Counted from the first letter of the stretch, positions 1-10,513 are shown. The stretch is DNA of 64,000 nucleotides from Streptomyces sp. Sge12 (GCF_002080455.1 NZ_CP020555.1:3348001-3412000), one strand, 5' to 3'. A program made the numbers and translations. The notes: a model not told the origin generated them from the sequence alone.

Positions 1-1542
<1,542 letters not shown>

Positions 1543-1670
1543 CTACGACCGGCACCCGCGGGCGGGCTCCGCACACAGGGCCGCGACCGGTGCCACGGGA
1601 CCGGACGGAGCGCAGGGCCCGCACGGGCCGCGAGGCCCGCACAGCCGCCCTCCCGCGTGGGGCAGCGCCC

Positions 1671-2390
1671 CTACTGCTCGGCCAGTGCCCGCAGCCGGCT
1701 GAGCGCCCGGTGCTGGGCCACGCGGACGGCCCCGGGGGACATTCCGAGCATCTGCCCGGTCTCCTCCGCGGTCAGCCCGACGGCGACCCGCAGCACGAGG
1801 AGCTCGCGCTGGTTCTCCGGAAGGTTGGCCAGGAGCTTCTTGGCCCAGGCCGCGTCGCTGCTGAGCAGCGCACGCTCCTCCGGGCCCAGCGAGTCGTCGG
1901 GCCGCTCCGGCATCTCGTCGGAGGGCACGGCCGTGCTGCCCGGGTGCCGCATGGCGGCCCTTTGCAGGTCGGCGACCTTGTGCGCGGCGATCGCGAAGAC
2001 GAAGGCCTCGAAGGGCCGCCCGGTGTCCCGGTAGCGCGGCAGCGCCATCAGGACGGCGACGCAGACCTCCTGCGCCAGGTCCTCCACGAAGTGACGAGCG
2101 TCACCGGGCAGCCGCGAGAGCCGGGTGCGGCAATAGCGGATCGCGAGGGGGTGCACGAAGGCGAGCAGGTCGTGCGTGGCCTGCTCGTCGCCTTCCACCG
2201 CCCGGCGTACGAGCGCGCTGACACCCCCGGCACTGCCGCCTTTGGCGGCGCCGGTCGGGCCTGTGGCCGCGGGTGACCCCAGGGCCTCGTCGTCGCGCAT
2301 CAATCCATGGTGCCTTGGCGCCGGAGCATCCGCGGCACCGTGGCCCTTGTTGTGCATCGAAGCGTTATGAGCAGGCGCGCCGGAACCCAT
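1671..2390 (-). CDS. shbA: ECF-like sigma factor, ShbA/SigD family
   Basis: RNA polymerase sigma factor of 239 aa. The start chosen is ATG 2390, because GGGAGGGGAGGG lies about 9 nt upstream; later ATGs (2357, 2300) have no such site. A low-complexity N-terminus of about 55 residues precedes region 2 ([20 protein letters not shown], then [18 protein letters not shown]) and region 4 ([26 protein letters not shown] with the helix-turn-helix [19 protein letters not shown]). The position between guaB and bldM matches mycobacterial sigD and the Streptomyces ShbA factor, reported in S. griseus to drive hrdB transcription. No anti-sigma gene is adjacent. The family is sure; the ShbA role is inferred from synteny. 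Confidence 0.88.
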   Translation of the reverse strand: MGSGAPAHNASMHNKGHGAADAPAPRHHGLMRDDEALGSPAATGPTGAAKGGSAGGVSALVRRAVEGDEQATHDLLAFVHPLAIRYCRTRLSRLPGDARHFVEDLAQEVCVAVLMALPRYRDTGRPFEAFVFAIAAHKVADLQRAAMRHPGSTAVPSDEMPERPDDSLGPEERALLSSDAAWAKKLLANLPENQRELLVLRVAVGLTAEETGQMLGMSPGAVRVAQHRALSRLRALAEQ

Positions 2391-2421
2391 CGTCTGCGCC
2401 CTCCCCTCCCGCTCGGCCGAA

Positions 2422-2451
2422 TAGTCCCCGAGAGACTCCACACCCTCAAGG
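2422..2451 (-). promoter_or_regulatory. possible promoter of the sigma factor gene
   Basis: Minus-strand TTGAGG (2446-2451), 18-bp spacer, ACTATT (2422-2427). A transcript would begin about 25 nt before the ATG at 2390 and include the strong Shine-Dalgarno. The match is partial, so this is a candidate only. The rest of the 270-bp gap to bldM shows nothing I recognise. Confidence 0.35.
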
Positions 2452-2660
2452 ATGCGGCATCGCGCACGAAGCGAGACGTCCCCCGGATTGTGCCCCGCCA
2501 ACCCCCGTGTGCGCACCGGGTACGGCGGGGACAGGGCTGCCCCCGAGAACAGGAGATCACGAGGGCGGCGCGCCGCCCCGTCCGCGGGTGGCGGACGGGA
2601 CCGCTCGCGACGATCCACGGCCTGCGGCGGACCGGGCCGCTCCCGGCCCGGACCGAGGGG

Positions 2661-3272
2661 TCAGCGGACCAGACCCCAGCGGAATCCGAGCGCCACGGCG
2701 TGCGCCCGGTCCGAGGCACCGAGCTTCTTGAACAGCCGGCGGGCGTGCGTCTTGACCGTGTCCTCGGAGAGGAAGAGCTCGCGCCCGATCTCCGCATTGG
2801 ACCGGCCGTGGCTCATGCCCTCCAGGACCTGGATCTCGCGCGCGGTGAGCGTGGGCGCGGCGCCCATCTCGGCCGAGCGGAGCCGGCGCGGGGCCAGTCG
2901 CCAGGTCGGGTCGGCGAGGGCCTGGGTGACCGTGGCCCGCAGTTCGGCGCGCGAGGCGTCCTTGTGCAGGTAGCCACGGGCGCCGGCGGCGACCGCGAGG
3001 GCCACGCCGTCCAGGTCCTCGGCGACCGTCAGCATGATGATGCGGGCGCCGGGGTCGGCCGAGAGCAGCCGACGGACCGTCTCCACACCGCCCAGCCCGG
3101 GCATCCGTACATCCATCAGAATCAGGTCGGAGCGGTCGGCGCCCCAGCGGCGGAGGACTTCCTCGCCGTTGGCAGCCGTCGTCACACGCTCGACGCCGGG
3201 CACGGTGGCAACCGCGCGACGGAGCGCCTCTCGGGCAAGCGGGGAGTCGTCGCAGACGAGGACGGATGTCAT
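2661..3272 (-). CDS. bldM: BldM, orphan response regulator of aerial development
   Basis: NarL/FixJ-type response regulator (203 aa) needed for aerial hyphae formation in Streptomyces. The receiver domain has the acidic pair (DD 8-9), Asp54 in LILMDVRMPG and the later HKDAS lysine. The C-terminal LuxR-type helix-turn-helix (about residues 140-200) contains LTAREIQVLEGMSHGRSNAE. The sequence matches the BldM family along its whole length. The start is ATG 3272 with GGAGG 9 nt upstream; an upstream in-frame codon at 3335 is not used in the family. No kinase is adjacent, as expected for an orphan regulator, and published work reports that Asp54 phosphorylation is dispensable. It is transcribed divergently from whiD, its late-development partner locus. 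Confidence 0.97.
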   Translation of the reverse strand: MTSVLVCDDSPLAREALRRAVATVPGVERVTTAANGEEVLRRWGADRSDLILMDVRMPGLGGVETVRRLLSADPGARIIMLTVAEDLDGVALAVAAGARGYLHKDASRAELRATVTQALADPTWRLAPRRLRSAEMGAAPTLTAREIQVLEGMSHGRSNAEIGRELFLSEDTVKTHARRLFKKLGASDRAHAVALGFRWGLVR

Positions 3273-3398
3273 GACCGCCCTCCGCAGCTGCTGATGCGCG
3301 TCACCTTGAGCCTCCAGGCTGGTACGTATCGTCACCTGTGCGGTCGATGCTCCCGGACACCTGTCCGAGAACTTGTTGGTTCAACCGCCTTCGCACTC

Positions 3399-3426
3399 TC
3401 AACGATGGTCACTCGAAAGAGTTACG
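3399..3426 (-). promoter_or_regulatory. sigma-BldN promoter of bldM
   Basis: On the minus strand CGTAAC (3421-3426), a 16-bp spacer, then CGTTGA (3399-3404): a perfect match to the known sigma-BldN promoter consensus, of which bldM P1 is the founding example. The predicted leader to the bldM ATG is about 120 nt. Confidence 0.88.
3408..3425. promoter_or_regulatory. dyad inside the bldM promoter, BldD-box-like
   Basis: The sequence GTCACTC-GAAA-GAGTTAC is an inverted repeat lying within the spacer and -35 element of the sigma-BldN promoter. Each half fits the BldD half-site pattern (TNACNC / GNGTNA), but the centre is 4 bp, longer than in the published 15-bp box. BldD is known to bind bldM promoter DNA in S. 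coelicolor, so this is the likely site; the exact match is imperfect. Confidence 0.45.
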
Positions 3427-3651
3427 GGTCGGACGGACACCTTCAGCACTCTACGTGAGGAAGCGATCACGGCGTTGGAGGCGCGGGCCGGCTGTCCTCC
3501 ATCTGGAGCTATGCCCTATTTGGCGGCTTTCCTTCCGTTTGGCACGTGTCTGAGGCTAGATTCCCAATGAGTCATATTTACATCTACTCCGACAGTAGGT
3601 GTGGAGACATGGACCGTATCCGCCTCAGTACCGGCACCAAGAGGACTACCA
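3427..3651. other. intergenic region upstream of whiD
   Basis: Together with 3273-3426 this makes a 379-bp divergent gap. The whiD-proximal part has an AT-richer patch (about 3555-3595) typical of a promoter, but I cannot place a convincing -10/-35 pair. No small gene is supported. Confidence 0.5.
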
Positions 3652-3978
3652 ATGGCAGATTTCTCCCGCCTCCCCGGACCGAACGCCGACCTCTGGGACT
3701 GGCAGCTCCTCGCTGCCTGCCGCGGGGTCGACAGCTCCCTCTTCTTCCATCCGGAAGGCGAGCGGGGCGCGGCCAGGAGCGCGCGCGAGGCCTCGGCTAA
3801 AGAGGTCTGCATGCGCTGCCCGGTGCGTTCGGAATGCGCCGCGCACGCACTCGCCGTCCGAGAGCCCTACGGGGTGTGGGGCGGCCTCACCGAGGACGAG
3901 CGCGAGGAACTGATGGGCCGCGCCCGGCACCGCCTGATCCCCGCGTCGAGTGCGATCGGACCGATCGCGCCGAACTGA
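3652..3978 (+). CDS. whiD: WhiD, WhiB-like iron-sulfur sporulation regulator
   Basis: WhiB-like (Wbl) protein of 108 aa required for spore maturation. The four cluster-binding cysteines are at 23, 53, 56 and 62 (pattern C...CMRCPVRSEC), followed by the G[VI]WGG turn at 75-79 and a basic C-terminal tail. Such proteins bind a [4Fe-4S] cluster and act with the primary sigma factor. The start ATG 3652 follows GAGG by 5-6 nt and gives the conserved MADFSRLPGPNADLWDWQLL N-terminus; an in-frame GTG at 3601 would add 17 residues not seen in the family. The gene is divergent from bldM, an arrangement conserved in Streptomyces. Confidence 0.97.
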   Translation: MADFSRLPGPNADLWDWQLLAACRGVDSSLFFHPEGERGAARSAREASAKEVCMRCPVRSECAAHALAVREPYGVWGGLTEDEREELMGRARHRLIPASSAIGPIAPN

Positions 3979-4088
3979 GCGCCGACGAAACGTCAGAAGG
4001 AACGTTTCCTCGAATCACCGGCACCACCGGGCGTGTCGCCGCCCGGCCCGCGTTTCACTCGTTCGGCCCCACCGGGCCGTCCGATGTG

Positions 4089-4112
4089 CGCCCCCGGCCG
4101 CCGCCGGGGGCG
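4089..4112. terminator. bidirectional hairpin between whiD and the LysR gene
   Basis: CGCCCCCGG, 6-nt loop, CCGGGGGCG in the gap between two convergent genes. There is no U-tract, as is common for Streptomyces terminators. Confidence 0.55.
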
Positions 4113-4120
4113 GACGCGGG

Positions 4121-5023
4121 TCAGCGCGCGGCCGCCCGTTCCAGCTCCGCCAGGGTCGCGGCCACGGCCGGCACCCGGGCCAGGTCGGGCAGGGTCAGCG
4201 CGACGACCTCCCGCTCGACCGCCGGCTCCACGGCCACCGTGCTCACGCCCTTGGCCCGTACGGACTCCACCGCGAGCTCCGGCAGCACCGCCACGCCCAG
4301 CCCGGCGCCGACCAGACCGACCACCGCCGGATAGTCGTCGGTGGCGAAGTCGATGCGCGGGGTGAAGCCCACGCCCTCGCACACCTCCACCAAGTGGCGG
4401 CGGCAGCGCGGACAGCCCGCGATCCAGGGTTCGTCCGCCAGTTCCGCCATGCCCACGCGCTCCGCGCCGGCCAGCCGGTGCCCCTGCGGAACCAGCCCGA
4501 CGAGCCGGTCCGTCAGCAGCGGCCGCACCACGAGGTCGTCCCACTCCGCGGCGGAATGGGCGGCGCCGCCGTAGCGGAAGGCCAGCGCCAGGTCGCAGTC
4601 CCCCTCGCGCAGCATCTCCACCGAACGCGGCGGCTCGGCCTCGACCAGCGAGATACGGGTCCCGGGGTGCTCGGCGCGCATCGCCGCGAGCGCGGTCGGC
4701 ACCAGCGTGGAGCTGCCGCTGGGGAAGGACACGAGCCGCACCCGTCCCGCGCGCAGCCCGGCGATGGCCGCGACCTCCTCCTCGGCCGCGGTCAGCCCGG
4801 CCAGGATCCCCGCGGCATGGCGCACCAGGGCCTCACCGGCCTGGGTCAGCCGCATCTCGCGGCCGGTGCGGATGAGCAGCGGGGTGCCGGCGGACTGCTC
4901 CAGCGCCTTCATCTGCTGGGAGACGGCGGGCTGGGTGCAGCCGAGCTCGCGGGCGGCTGCGGAGAAGGACCCGGTCCCGGCGACAGCGCGCAGAACCCGG
5001 AGATGACGTGCCTCGATCACCAC
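4121..5023 (-). CDS. LysR-family transcriptional regulator
   Basis: LysR regulator of 300 aa, the usual family length. The N-terminal winged helix-turn-helix (about residues 3-62) contains FSAAARELGCTQPAVSQQMK; the C-terminal periplasmic-binding-like effector domain follows (about 90-290). The start may be GTG 5023 or the adjacent GTG 5020. It is divergent from the MOSC protein gene with a 78-bp gap, the standard geometry in which a LysR protein controls its neighbour and itself. A short inverted repeat AAGC-CCT-GCTT lies at 5032-5042 in that gap. The effector is unknown. CPRC (about residues 203-206) within the effector domain is a cysteine pair that could be redox- or metal-sensing, but this is speculation. 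Confidence 0.9.
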   Translation of the reverse strand: MVIEARHLRVLRAVAGTGSFSAAARELGCTQPAVSQQMKALEQSAGTPLLIRTGREMRLTQAGEALVRHAAGILAGLTAAEEEVAAIAGLRAGRVRLVSFPSGSSTLVPTALAAMRAEHPGTRISLVEAEPPRSVEMLREGDCDLALAFRYGGAAHSAAEWDDLVVRPLLTDRLVGLVPQGHRLAGAERVGMAELADEPWIAGCPRCRRHLVEVCEGVGFTPRIDFATDDYPAVVGLVGAGLGVAVLPELAVESVRAKGVSTVAVEPAVEREVVALTLPDLARVPAVAATLAELERAAAR

Positions 5024-5031
5024 CCGAGCAT

Positions 5032-5042
5032 AAGCCCTGCTT
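5032..5042. promoter_or_regulatory. possible LysR operator
   Basis: Short dyad AAGC-CCT-GCTT in the 78-bp divergent region between the LysR gene and the MOSC gene. Location supports it more than sequence does. Confidence 0.3.
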
Positions 5043-5087
5043 TGACTGCTGCGCGAATATCCCGGTGACGCTTTGGGATTGCTCGGC

Positions 5088-5093
5088 TAGCGT
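5088..5093 (+). promoter_or_regulatory. -10 box of MOSC gene, leaderless type
   Basis: TAGCGT lies 8 nt before the ATG at 5102, with GTGACG (5065-5070) 17 bp further upstream as a -35-like element. No Shine-Dalgarno is present, so the transcript likely starts at or next to the start codon. Confidence 0.5.
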
Positions 5094-5101
5094 GTGGTCC
5101 C

Positions 5102-5797
5102 ATGGGCTCCATGCATCTGATCTCCGTGAACCTCGGCCGCGCCACGGCCGTCGACTACTCCGACGCGGAGGGAGGGGTGACGGGCATAGGCAAGCGCCCC
5201 GTCCCCGGACCGGTCCGCGTCGTCGCCCCGGGCCCCAAGGCCACCGGCCTCGGCAGCGGACTGGAGGGCGACGCCGTCTGCGACCGCCGGCACCACGGCG
5301 GCGACCACCAGGCCGTCTACGCGTACGCCCGCGAGGACCTCGACCTGTGGGAGCGCAGCCTGGACCGGGAGCTGCCGGCCGGGATCTTCGGCGAGAACTT
5401 CACCACCTCCGGCATCGACCTGAACACCGCGCGGCTCGGCGACCGCTGGCGGGTCGGCGCGGACCTCGTCCTCGAGGTGGCCTCGGCCCGCATCCCGTGC
5501 CGGACCTTCCAGGGCGCCCTGGGTGAGGCCGGCTGGGTCAAGCGGTTCACGAAGGAGGCCCGGCCGGGTGCGTACCTCCGGGTGATCGAGGAGGGTTCGG
5601 TCTCCCCCGGCGACGCGATCGAGGTCATCCACCGGCCGGACCACGAGGTGACGGTGGAACTCTGGTTCCGCGCCTTCACCACCGAGCGGGCCCTGCTGCC
5701 GCTCACCCTGGCGGCGGGCGGGGCGATGGAGCCGGAGGCCCACGAGCGGGTTCGCCTGTACGTGGAGAAGTACGGGGCCGGGGCCGGGGCGAAGTAG
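5102..5797 (+). CDS. MOSC-domain protein, YiiM-like
   Basis: 231-aa MOSC (molybdenum cofactor sulfurase C-terminal) domain protein. YiiM-type members bind molybdenum cofactor and reduce N-hydroxylated bases; the substrate here is unknown. The conserved Cys133 lies in ARIPCRTFQ. The N-terminal GDAVCDRRHHGG and GENFTTSGID segments are typical of this subgroup, and an alpha-helical C-terminal part follows. No Shine-Dalgarno precedes ATG 5102; a -10-like TAGCGT does, so a leaderless mRNA is likely. A second in-frame ATG is at 5111. The gene is probably regulated by the divergent LysR protein. Confidence 0.88.
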   Translation: MGSMHLISVNLGRATAVDYSDAEGGVTGIGKRPVPGPVRVVAPGPKATGLGSGLEGDAVCDRRHHGGDHQAVYAYAREDLDLWERSLDRELPAGIFGENFTTSGIDLNTARLGDRWRVGADLVLEVASARIPCRTFQGALGEAGWVKRFTKEARPGAYLRVIEEGSVSPGDAIEVIHRPDHEVTVELWFRAFTTERALLPLTLAAGGAMEPEAHERVRLYVEKYGAGAGAK

Positions 5798-5828
5798 CGC
5801 CGTCAGCGGGGGAAGCTAGGTTGCGCCT

Positions 5829-6602
5829 ATGACGACTGCGTTGATTACGGGATCCACGGCGGGCATCGGCGCCGCTTTCGCCCGGCGGCTGGCCGCCCAG
5901 GGGCACAACCTGGTGCTGGTGGCGCGCGACACCAAGCGACTCGGCGAACAGGCCACCGAACTGCACGACCGGCACGGCATCGAGGCGGAGGTACTGGCCG
6001 CCGACCTCTCCACGGAGGAGGGCATCGCGGCGGTCGAGCGGCGCCTCGACGACCGCACGCACCCGGTGGACCTGCTGGTCAACAACGCGGGCTTCGGCAA
6101 CAAAGGCCGCTACCTGGAAGTCTCCATGGCCGACGAGCTGACCATGCTGAAGGTGCACATCGAGGCGGTCCTGCGGCTGACCTCGGCGGCCACCGCGTCG
6201 ATGCGCTCGCGCGGCCGCGGCGGCGTGATCAACGTGGCCTCGGTGGCCGCCTTCGTACCCCGCGGTACGTACGGGGCGAGCAAGGCCTGGGTCGTGCAGT
6301 TCACCCAGGGCGCGGCGCGGGACCTGGGCGGGTCCGGGGTGCGGCTGATGGCGCTGTGCCCCGGCTTCGTCCGGACGGAGTTCCACGAGCGGGCCGGAAT
6401 GGGCACGGACAACATCCCGAGCTGGATGTGGCTGGACGCCGACAAGCTGGTGGCTTCGGCCCTGGCCGACCTGGCGCGGGGGAAAACGGTGTCGATCCCG
6501 GACCCGCGGTACAAGGCGCTGATGGGCGTGGTGAAGCTGACGCCGCGCGGACTGCTGGGCGGGGTGTCCTCGCGCACGGGCCGCAAGTACGGCCCCCAGT
6601 AG
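5829..6602 (+). CDS. short-chain dehydrogenase/reductase
   Basis: Classical SDR of 257 aa. The Rossmann motif GSTAGIG (8-14) binds NAD(P); NNAG (85-88), Ser138 and the YGASK catalytic pair Tyr148/Lys152 are all present, so it should be active. The C-terminal part (about 190-257) is longer and more basic than in minimal SDRs and resembles the DltE-like/fatty-acyl subgroup, but the substrate cannot be read from sequence. ATG 5829 has no Shine-Dalgarno; TAGGTT at 5817-5822 ends 6 nt before it, the leaderless arrangement shared by several genes here. It lies 31 bp after the MOSC gene but probably has its own promoter. Confidence 0.92.
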   Translation: MTTALITGSTAGIGAAFARRLAAQGHNLVLVARDTKRLGEQATELHDRHGIEAEVLAADLSTEEGIAAVERRLDDRTHPVDLLVNNAGFGNKGRYLEVSMADELTMLKVHIEAVLRLTSAATASMRSRGRGGVINVASVAAFVPRGTYGASKAWVVQFTQGAARDLGGSGVRLMALCPGFVRTEFHERAGMGTDNIPSWMWLDADKLVASALADLARGKTVSIPDPRYKALMGVVKLTPRGLLGGVSSRTGRKYGPQ

Positions 6603-6698
6603 CCCCGGAGGCCACCCGGACGGGCCTCGTCACAAGCAGCCGATCGGGTGAAATCTCCCTAAACTGGACCTGTCCCATCCAGCGCGGGAGGCGACGCC

Positions 6699-7409
6699 AT
6701 GACATTCGTACAAGTGATCGATTATGAGACCAGGCGGTTCGACGAGATGAACGCGCTCATCGACCGCTGGGCGGAGCAGAGCAGCGGCAGGCGCACGGCG
6801 ACGCACACGATGATCGGCCAGGACCGCGAGGCCCGGAACCACTACGTGGACATGGTGGAGTTCCCCTCGTACGAGGAGGCCATGAAGAACTCCCATCTCC
6901 CCGAGACGGACCGCATGTTCCAGGAGATGGTGGCCCTCTGTGAGGGAATGCCGAAGTTCATGAACCTCGACGTCGTCCGCGACGAGCACCTCAACAAGCA
7001 GCTCGCCCGGCGGGTGTTCGAGGAAGCGGCCATGGGCGGCAACATGGGCGTCCTCGACGAGTGCTTCGCGACGAACTACATCGACCACGACGTCAGCAAG
7101 GCGGAGTCCACCGTCATCGGACGCGACGCCATGCGGTCGGACATGGAGACGTGGCGCGCCGCCTTCGACATGACCTTCGAGCCGCAGGCCATGCTGGCCG
7201 AGGGCGACATGGTCACGACGGTGTGGAACTGGCGCGGCACCCACAAGGGCACCTTCATGGGAGTCCCACCGACCGGGAAGACGTACGAGATGTCCGGGAG
7301 CACCACCTTCAGGTGCCTGGAGGGAGAGATCGTCGAGGGCTGGTGGCACTACAACACCGCGGCCCTGCAACGGCAGATGGGCGGATCGGGTTCCCCGTAC
7401 GGAACCTGA
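6699..7409 (+). CDS. two-domain protein: ferredoxin-like plus SnoaL-like ester cyclase
   Basis: 236-aa protein of two small folds. Residues about 1-95 resemble a dimeric alpha/beta barrel (antibiotic-biosynthesis-monooxygenase-like) domain. Residues about 100-230 are a SnoaL-like polyketide-cyclase/NTF2 domain with the typical segments YIDHD, TVWNWRGTHKGTFMGVPPTG and EGEIVEGWWHYN. SnoaL-like domains of this type are common in actinobacterial proteins outside polyketide clusters, so a cyclase role should not be assumed. GGGAGG 9 nt upstream supports ATG 6699. It ends convergently to groEL with a shared terminator. Function unknown. Confidence 0.82.
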   Translation: MTFVQVIDYETRRFDEMNALIDRWAEQSSGRRTATHTMIGQDREARNHYVDMVEFPSYEEAMKNSHLPETDRMFQEMVALCEGMPKFMNLDVVRDEHLNKQLARRVFEEAAMGGNMGVLDECFATNYIDHDVSKAESTVIGRDAMRSDMETWRAAFDMTFEPQAMLAEGDMVTTVWNWRGTHKGTFMGVPPTGKTYEMSGSTTFRCLEGEIVEGWWHYNTAALQRQMGGSGSPYGT

Positions 7410-7424
7410 GGCCCCATCACGGGG

Positions 7425-7458
7425 AAGGCCCCGCCCCGCGGCTGCGGAACGGGGCCTT
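7425..7458. terminator. bidirectional terminator between groEL and its convergent neighbour
   Basis: AAGGCCCCG, 16-nt loop, CGGGGCCTT. Perfect 9-bp arms in the 68-bp gap between convergent genes. Confidence 0.75.
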
Positions 7459-7477
7459 CTCGGCGTGGTGCGTGCGA

Positions 7478-9118
<1,641 letters not shown>

Positions 9119-9146
9119 TCAGCCCTCTCGAAAACTCGGGTTTAAC

Positions 9147-9199
9147 GAGCTGCGCCCCTCGCCGCCCGGCAATCAGCGGGGTGACCAGGGGCGCAGCTC
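9147..9199 (-). other. hairpin in the groES-groEL1 gap
   Basis: GAGCTGCGCCCCT and AGGGGCGCAGCTC form perfect 13-bp arms around a 27-nt loop within the 112-bp gap. It could partially terminate or stabilise a groES-only transcript, giving more GroES than GroEL mRNA. This function is inferred. Confidence 0.75.
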
Positions 9200-9221
9200 A
9201 AAGCAGTACTGATGAAGAGAA

Positions 9222-9530
9222 TTACTTCTCGACGATCGCGAGCACGTCGCGAGCCGAGAGGACGAGGTACTCCTCGCCGCTGTACTTCACTTCGGTGCCG
9301 CCGTACTTGCTGTAGAGCACGATGTCGCCGACGGTGACGTCCAGCGGGAGACGCTGGCCGTCCTCGAAGCGACCCGGGCCCACCGCGAGGACGACGCCCT
9401 CCTGGGGCTTCTCCTTCGCGGTGTCCGGGATGACCAGGCCGGAAGCCGTGGTCTGCTCGGCGTCCAGCGGCTGGACCACAATGCGGTCCTCAAGCGGCTT
9501 GATGGCAACCTTGGAGCTGGTGGTCGTCAC
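9222..9530 (-). CDS. groES: co-chaperonin GroES
   Basis: 102-aa chaperonin-10 lid of the GroEL cage. [11 protein letters not shown], the mobile-loop stretch [19 protein letters not shown] and [15 protein letters not shown] are canonical. It is the first gene of the groES-groEL1 operon; the promoter lies about 120 nt upstream with two CIRCE elements, so HrcA repression is expected. ATG 9530 follows GGGGGAGG on the minus strand. Confidence 0.98.
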   Translation of the reverse strand: MTTTSSKVAIKPLEDRIVVQPLDAEQTTASGLVIPDTAKEKPQEGVVLAVGPGRFEDGQRLPLDVTVGDIVLYSKYGGTEVKYSGEEYLVLSARDVLAIVEK

Positions 9531-9626
9531 GATCCGACCTCCCCCTTCGGAGATCCGGGGTTAACTGTCTGAGGTGGCGACCAGGTCGATCCGTCGTCGC
9601 GGGTGCCGGATCTGCCTGTCGCTGTG

Positions 9627-9653
9627 TTGGCACTCACCAGGGGCGAGTGCCAG
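9627..9653. promoter_or_regulatory. CIRCE operator 1 (HrcA site)
   Basis: TTGGCACTC-N9-GAGTGCCAG, close to the consensus TTAGCACTC-N9-GAGTGCTAA. It sits at and just downstream of the predicted groES transcription start. Confidence 0.92.
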
Positions 9654-9658
9654 GTGCG

Positions 9659-9688
9659 AGACTATTCCGGCGATTAGCACTCGGTCAA
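9659..9688 (-). promoter_or_regulatory. groES promoter
   Basis: Minus-strand TTGACC (9683-9688), 18-bp spacer, TAGTCT (9659-9664). The -35 lies in the spacer of CIRCE 2 and the start point falls at the edge of CIRCE 1, so HrcA bound at either site would block it. Confidence 0.75.
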
Positions 9689-9700
9689 GCGGAGTGCCAA
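9674..9700. promoter_or_regulatory. CIRCE operator 2 (HrcA site)
   Basis: TTAGCACTC-N9-GAGTGCCAA, one mismatch from the perfect consensus. It overlaps the -35 of the groES promoter. Confidence 0.95.
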
Positions 9701-9830
9701 TTCCCGCCCCTCGGGCGTTGCGCGGCCCCCCTGCGGTACGCCGCCCCGCCGCTGCCCGGGGCTCCGCCCCGGCCCCCGCGCGGGTTGCCCTGCGGGCGGC
9801 TTGGCGGTGCCCCGCCCCGCCGTTGCACGG

Positions 9831-9874
9831 GGCTCCGCCCCGGACCCCGCGCCTCAAACGCCGGCGGGGCTTGA
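9831..9874 (+). repeat. Streptomyces extragenic repeat, left copy
   Basis: Block ending CCTCAAACGCCGGCGGGGCT, preceded by a GGCTCCGCCCCGG palindrome. The same block appears inverted at 10301-10342. From memory, similar blocks occur in non-coding DNA of many Streptomyces genomes. Confidence 0.7.
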
Positions 9875-9913
9875 TTTGGCGGATCTCGGGTGGGGCGGTG
9901 CCCCGCACGAGGA

Positions 9914-9983
9914 TCTCCTCGGCTCGGCGCGCGCGGCGGCGTCATGGCCGTACGGCGGGGGTCGCGCCTCGTCCTGCGGGGAC
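9914..9983 (+). repeat. long inverted repeat, left arm
   Basis: Pairs with 10096-10164. About 60 of 70 positions are complementary, including an uninterrupted run of about 30 (9955-9983). The two arms enclose a GC-rich loop of about 112 nt, so the whole could extrude as a large cruciform or hairpin. Confidence 0.85.
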
Positions 9984-10095
9984 CCTCCTGCGTGTCCCCG
10001 CCCCACGGCAGGCTTCGGCTGTACGCGGGACCCGATTGGGGGGCAGGGCTTTCCCGGGGGTGTGTCGGCGGAGGGGAGTGGGGACGGGGCGGGGT

Positions 10096-10164
10096 GTCCC
10101 CGCAGGACGAGGCGCGACCCCCGCGTACGGCCGAGACATGCCCGCGCGCGCCGAGCCGAGGAGA
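10096..10164 (-). repeat. long inverted repeat, right arm
   Basis: Reverse complement of 9914-9983 with one 9-bp replaced block and a 1-base gap. Outside the arms both sides stay G/C-rich and partly complementary. Confidence 0.85.
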
Positions 10165-10229
10165 CACCCCGCCCCGGCCCCACGCACCGGCCCAGGCCGA
10201 CCACCCCGCACCACCATCCCGGCCCGGCC

Positions 10230-10299
10230 ACCCCGCTCACGAAGGCGCCGGCCCGCACCGTCCCGGCCATGCCGCTCACGAAGGCACGGGCCCGCACCA
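10230..10299 (+). repeat. two-copy tandem repeat, about 38 bp
   Basis: CCGCTCACGAAGGC followed by a GC-rich stretch ending CCCGCACC, repeated twice with few differences. Non-coding. Confidence 0.6.
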
Positions 10300-10300
10300 C

Positions 10301-10342
10301 TCAGCCTCGCCGGCGTTTGAGGCGCGGGTCCGGGCAGAGCCC
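10301..10342 (-). repeat. Streptomyces extragenic repeat, right inverted copy
   Basis: Inverted copy of the block at 9831-9874 (core GCCGGCGTTTGAGGCGCGGG). With the left copy it brackets the long inverted repeat. Confidence 0.7.
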
Positions 10343-10490
10343 GGCACACGGCGCCGAGCCGGACATCGCACGGGCCGCCCGCAGGGCACCCGGCAGAGCC
10401 CGGCACACCGCCGCGAGCCGCACACCGCCGAGCCGCCCGCAGGGCACCCGGCACACCACCGCAAGCCGCACACCCGGCCGCGCCCCGGAC
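10343..10490 (+). repeat. degenerate tandem repeats
   Basis: GCCGCCCGCAGGGCACCCGG recurs at about 10374 and 10432, interleaved with GAGCCGCACACC and GAGCCCGGCACAC units. The 813-bp region 9701-10513 holds only such repeats; reading frames through it are low-complexity by-products of the base composition and I support no gene there. Confidence 0.65.
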
Positions 10491-10513
10491 GGGCGATATG
10501 TGAGGCTTGGGCC

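Noticed and set aside
9561..10513. Several open frames of 75-250 codons through 9.6-10.5 kb
   Set aside because: Low-complexity Pro/Arg/Gly/Ala translations that read through inverted repeats; none has a plausible start or fold.
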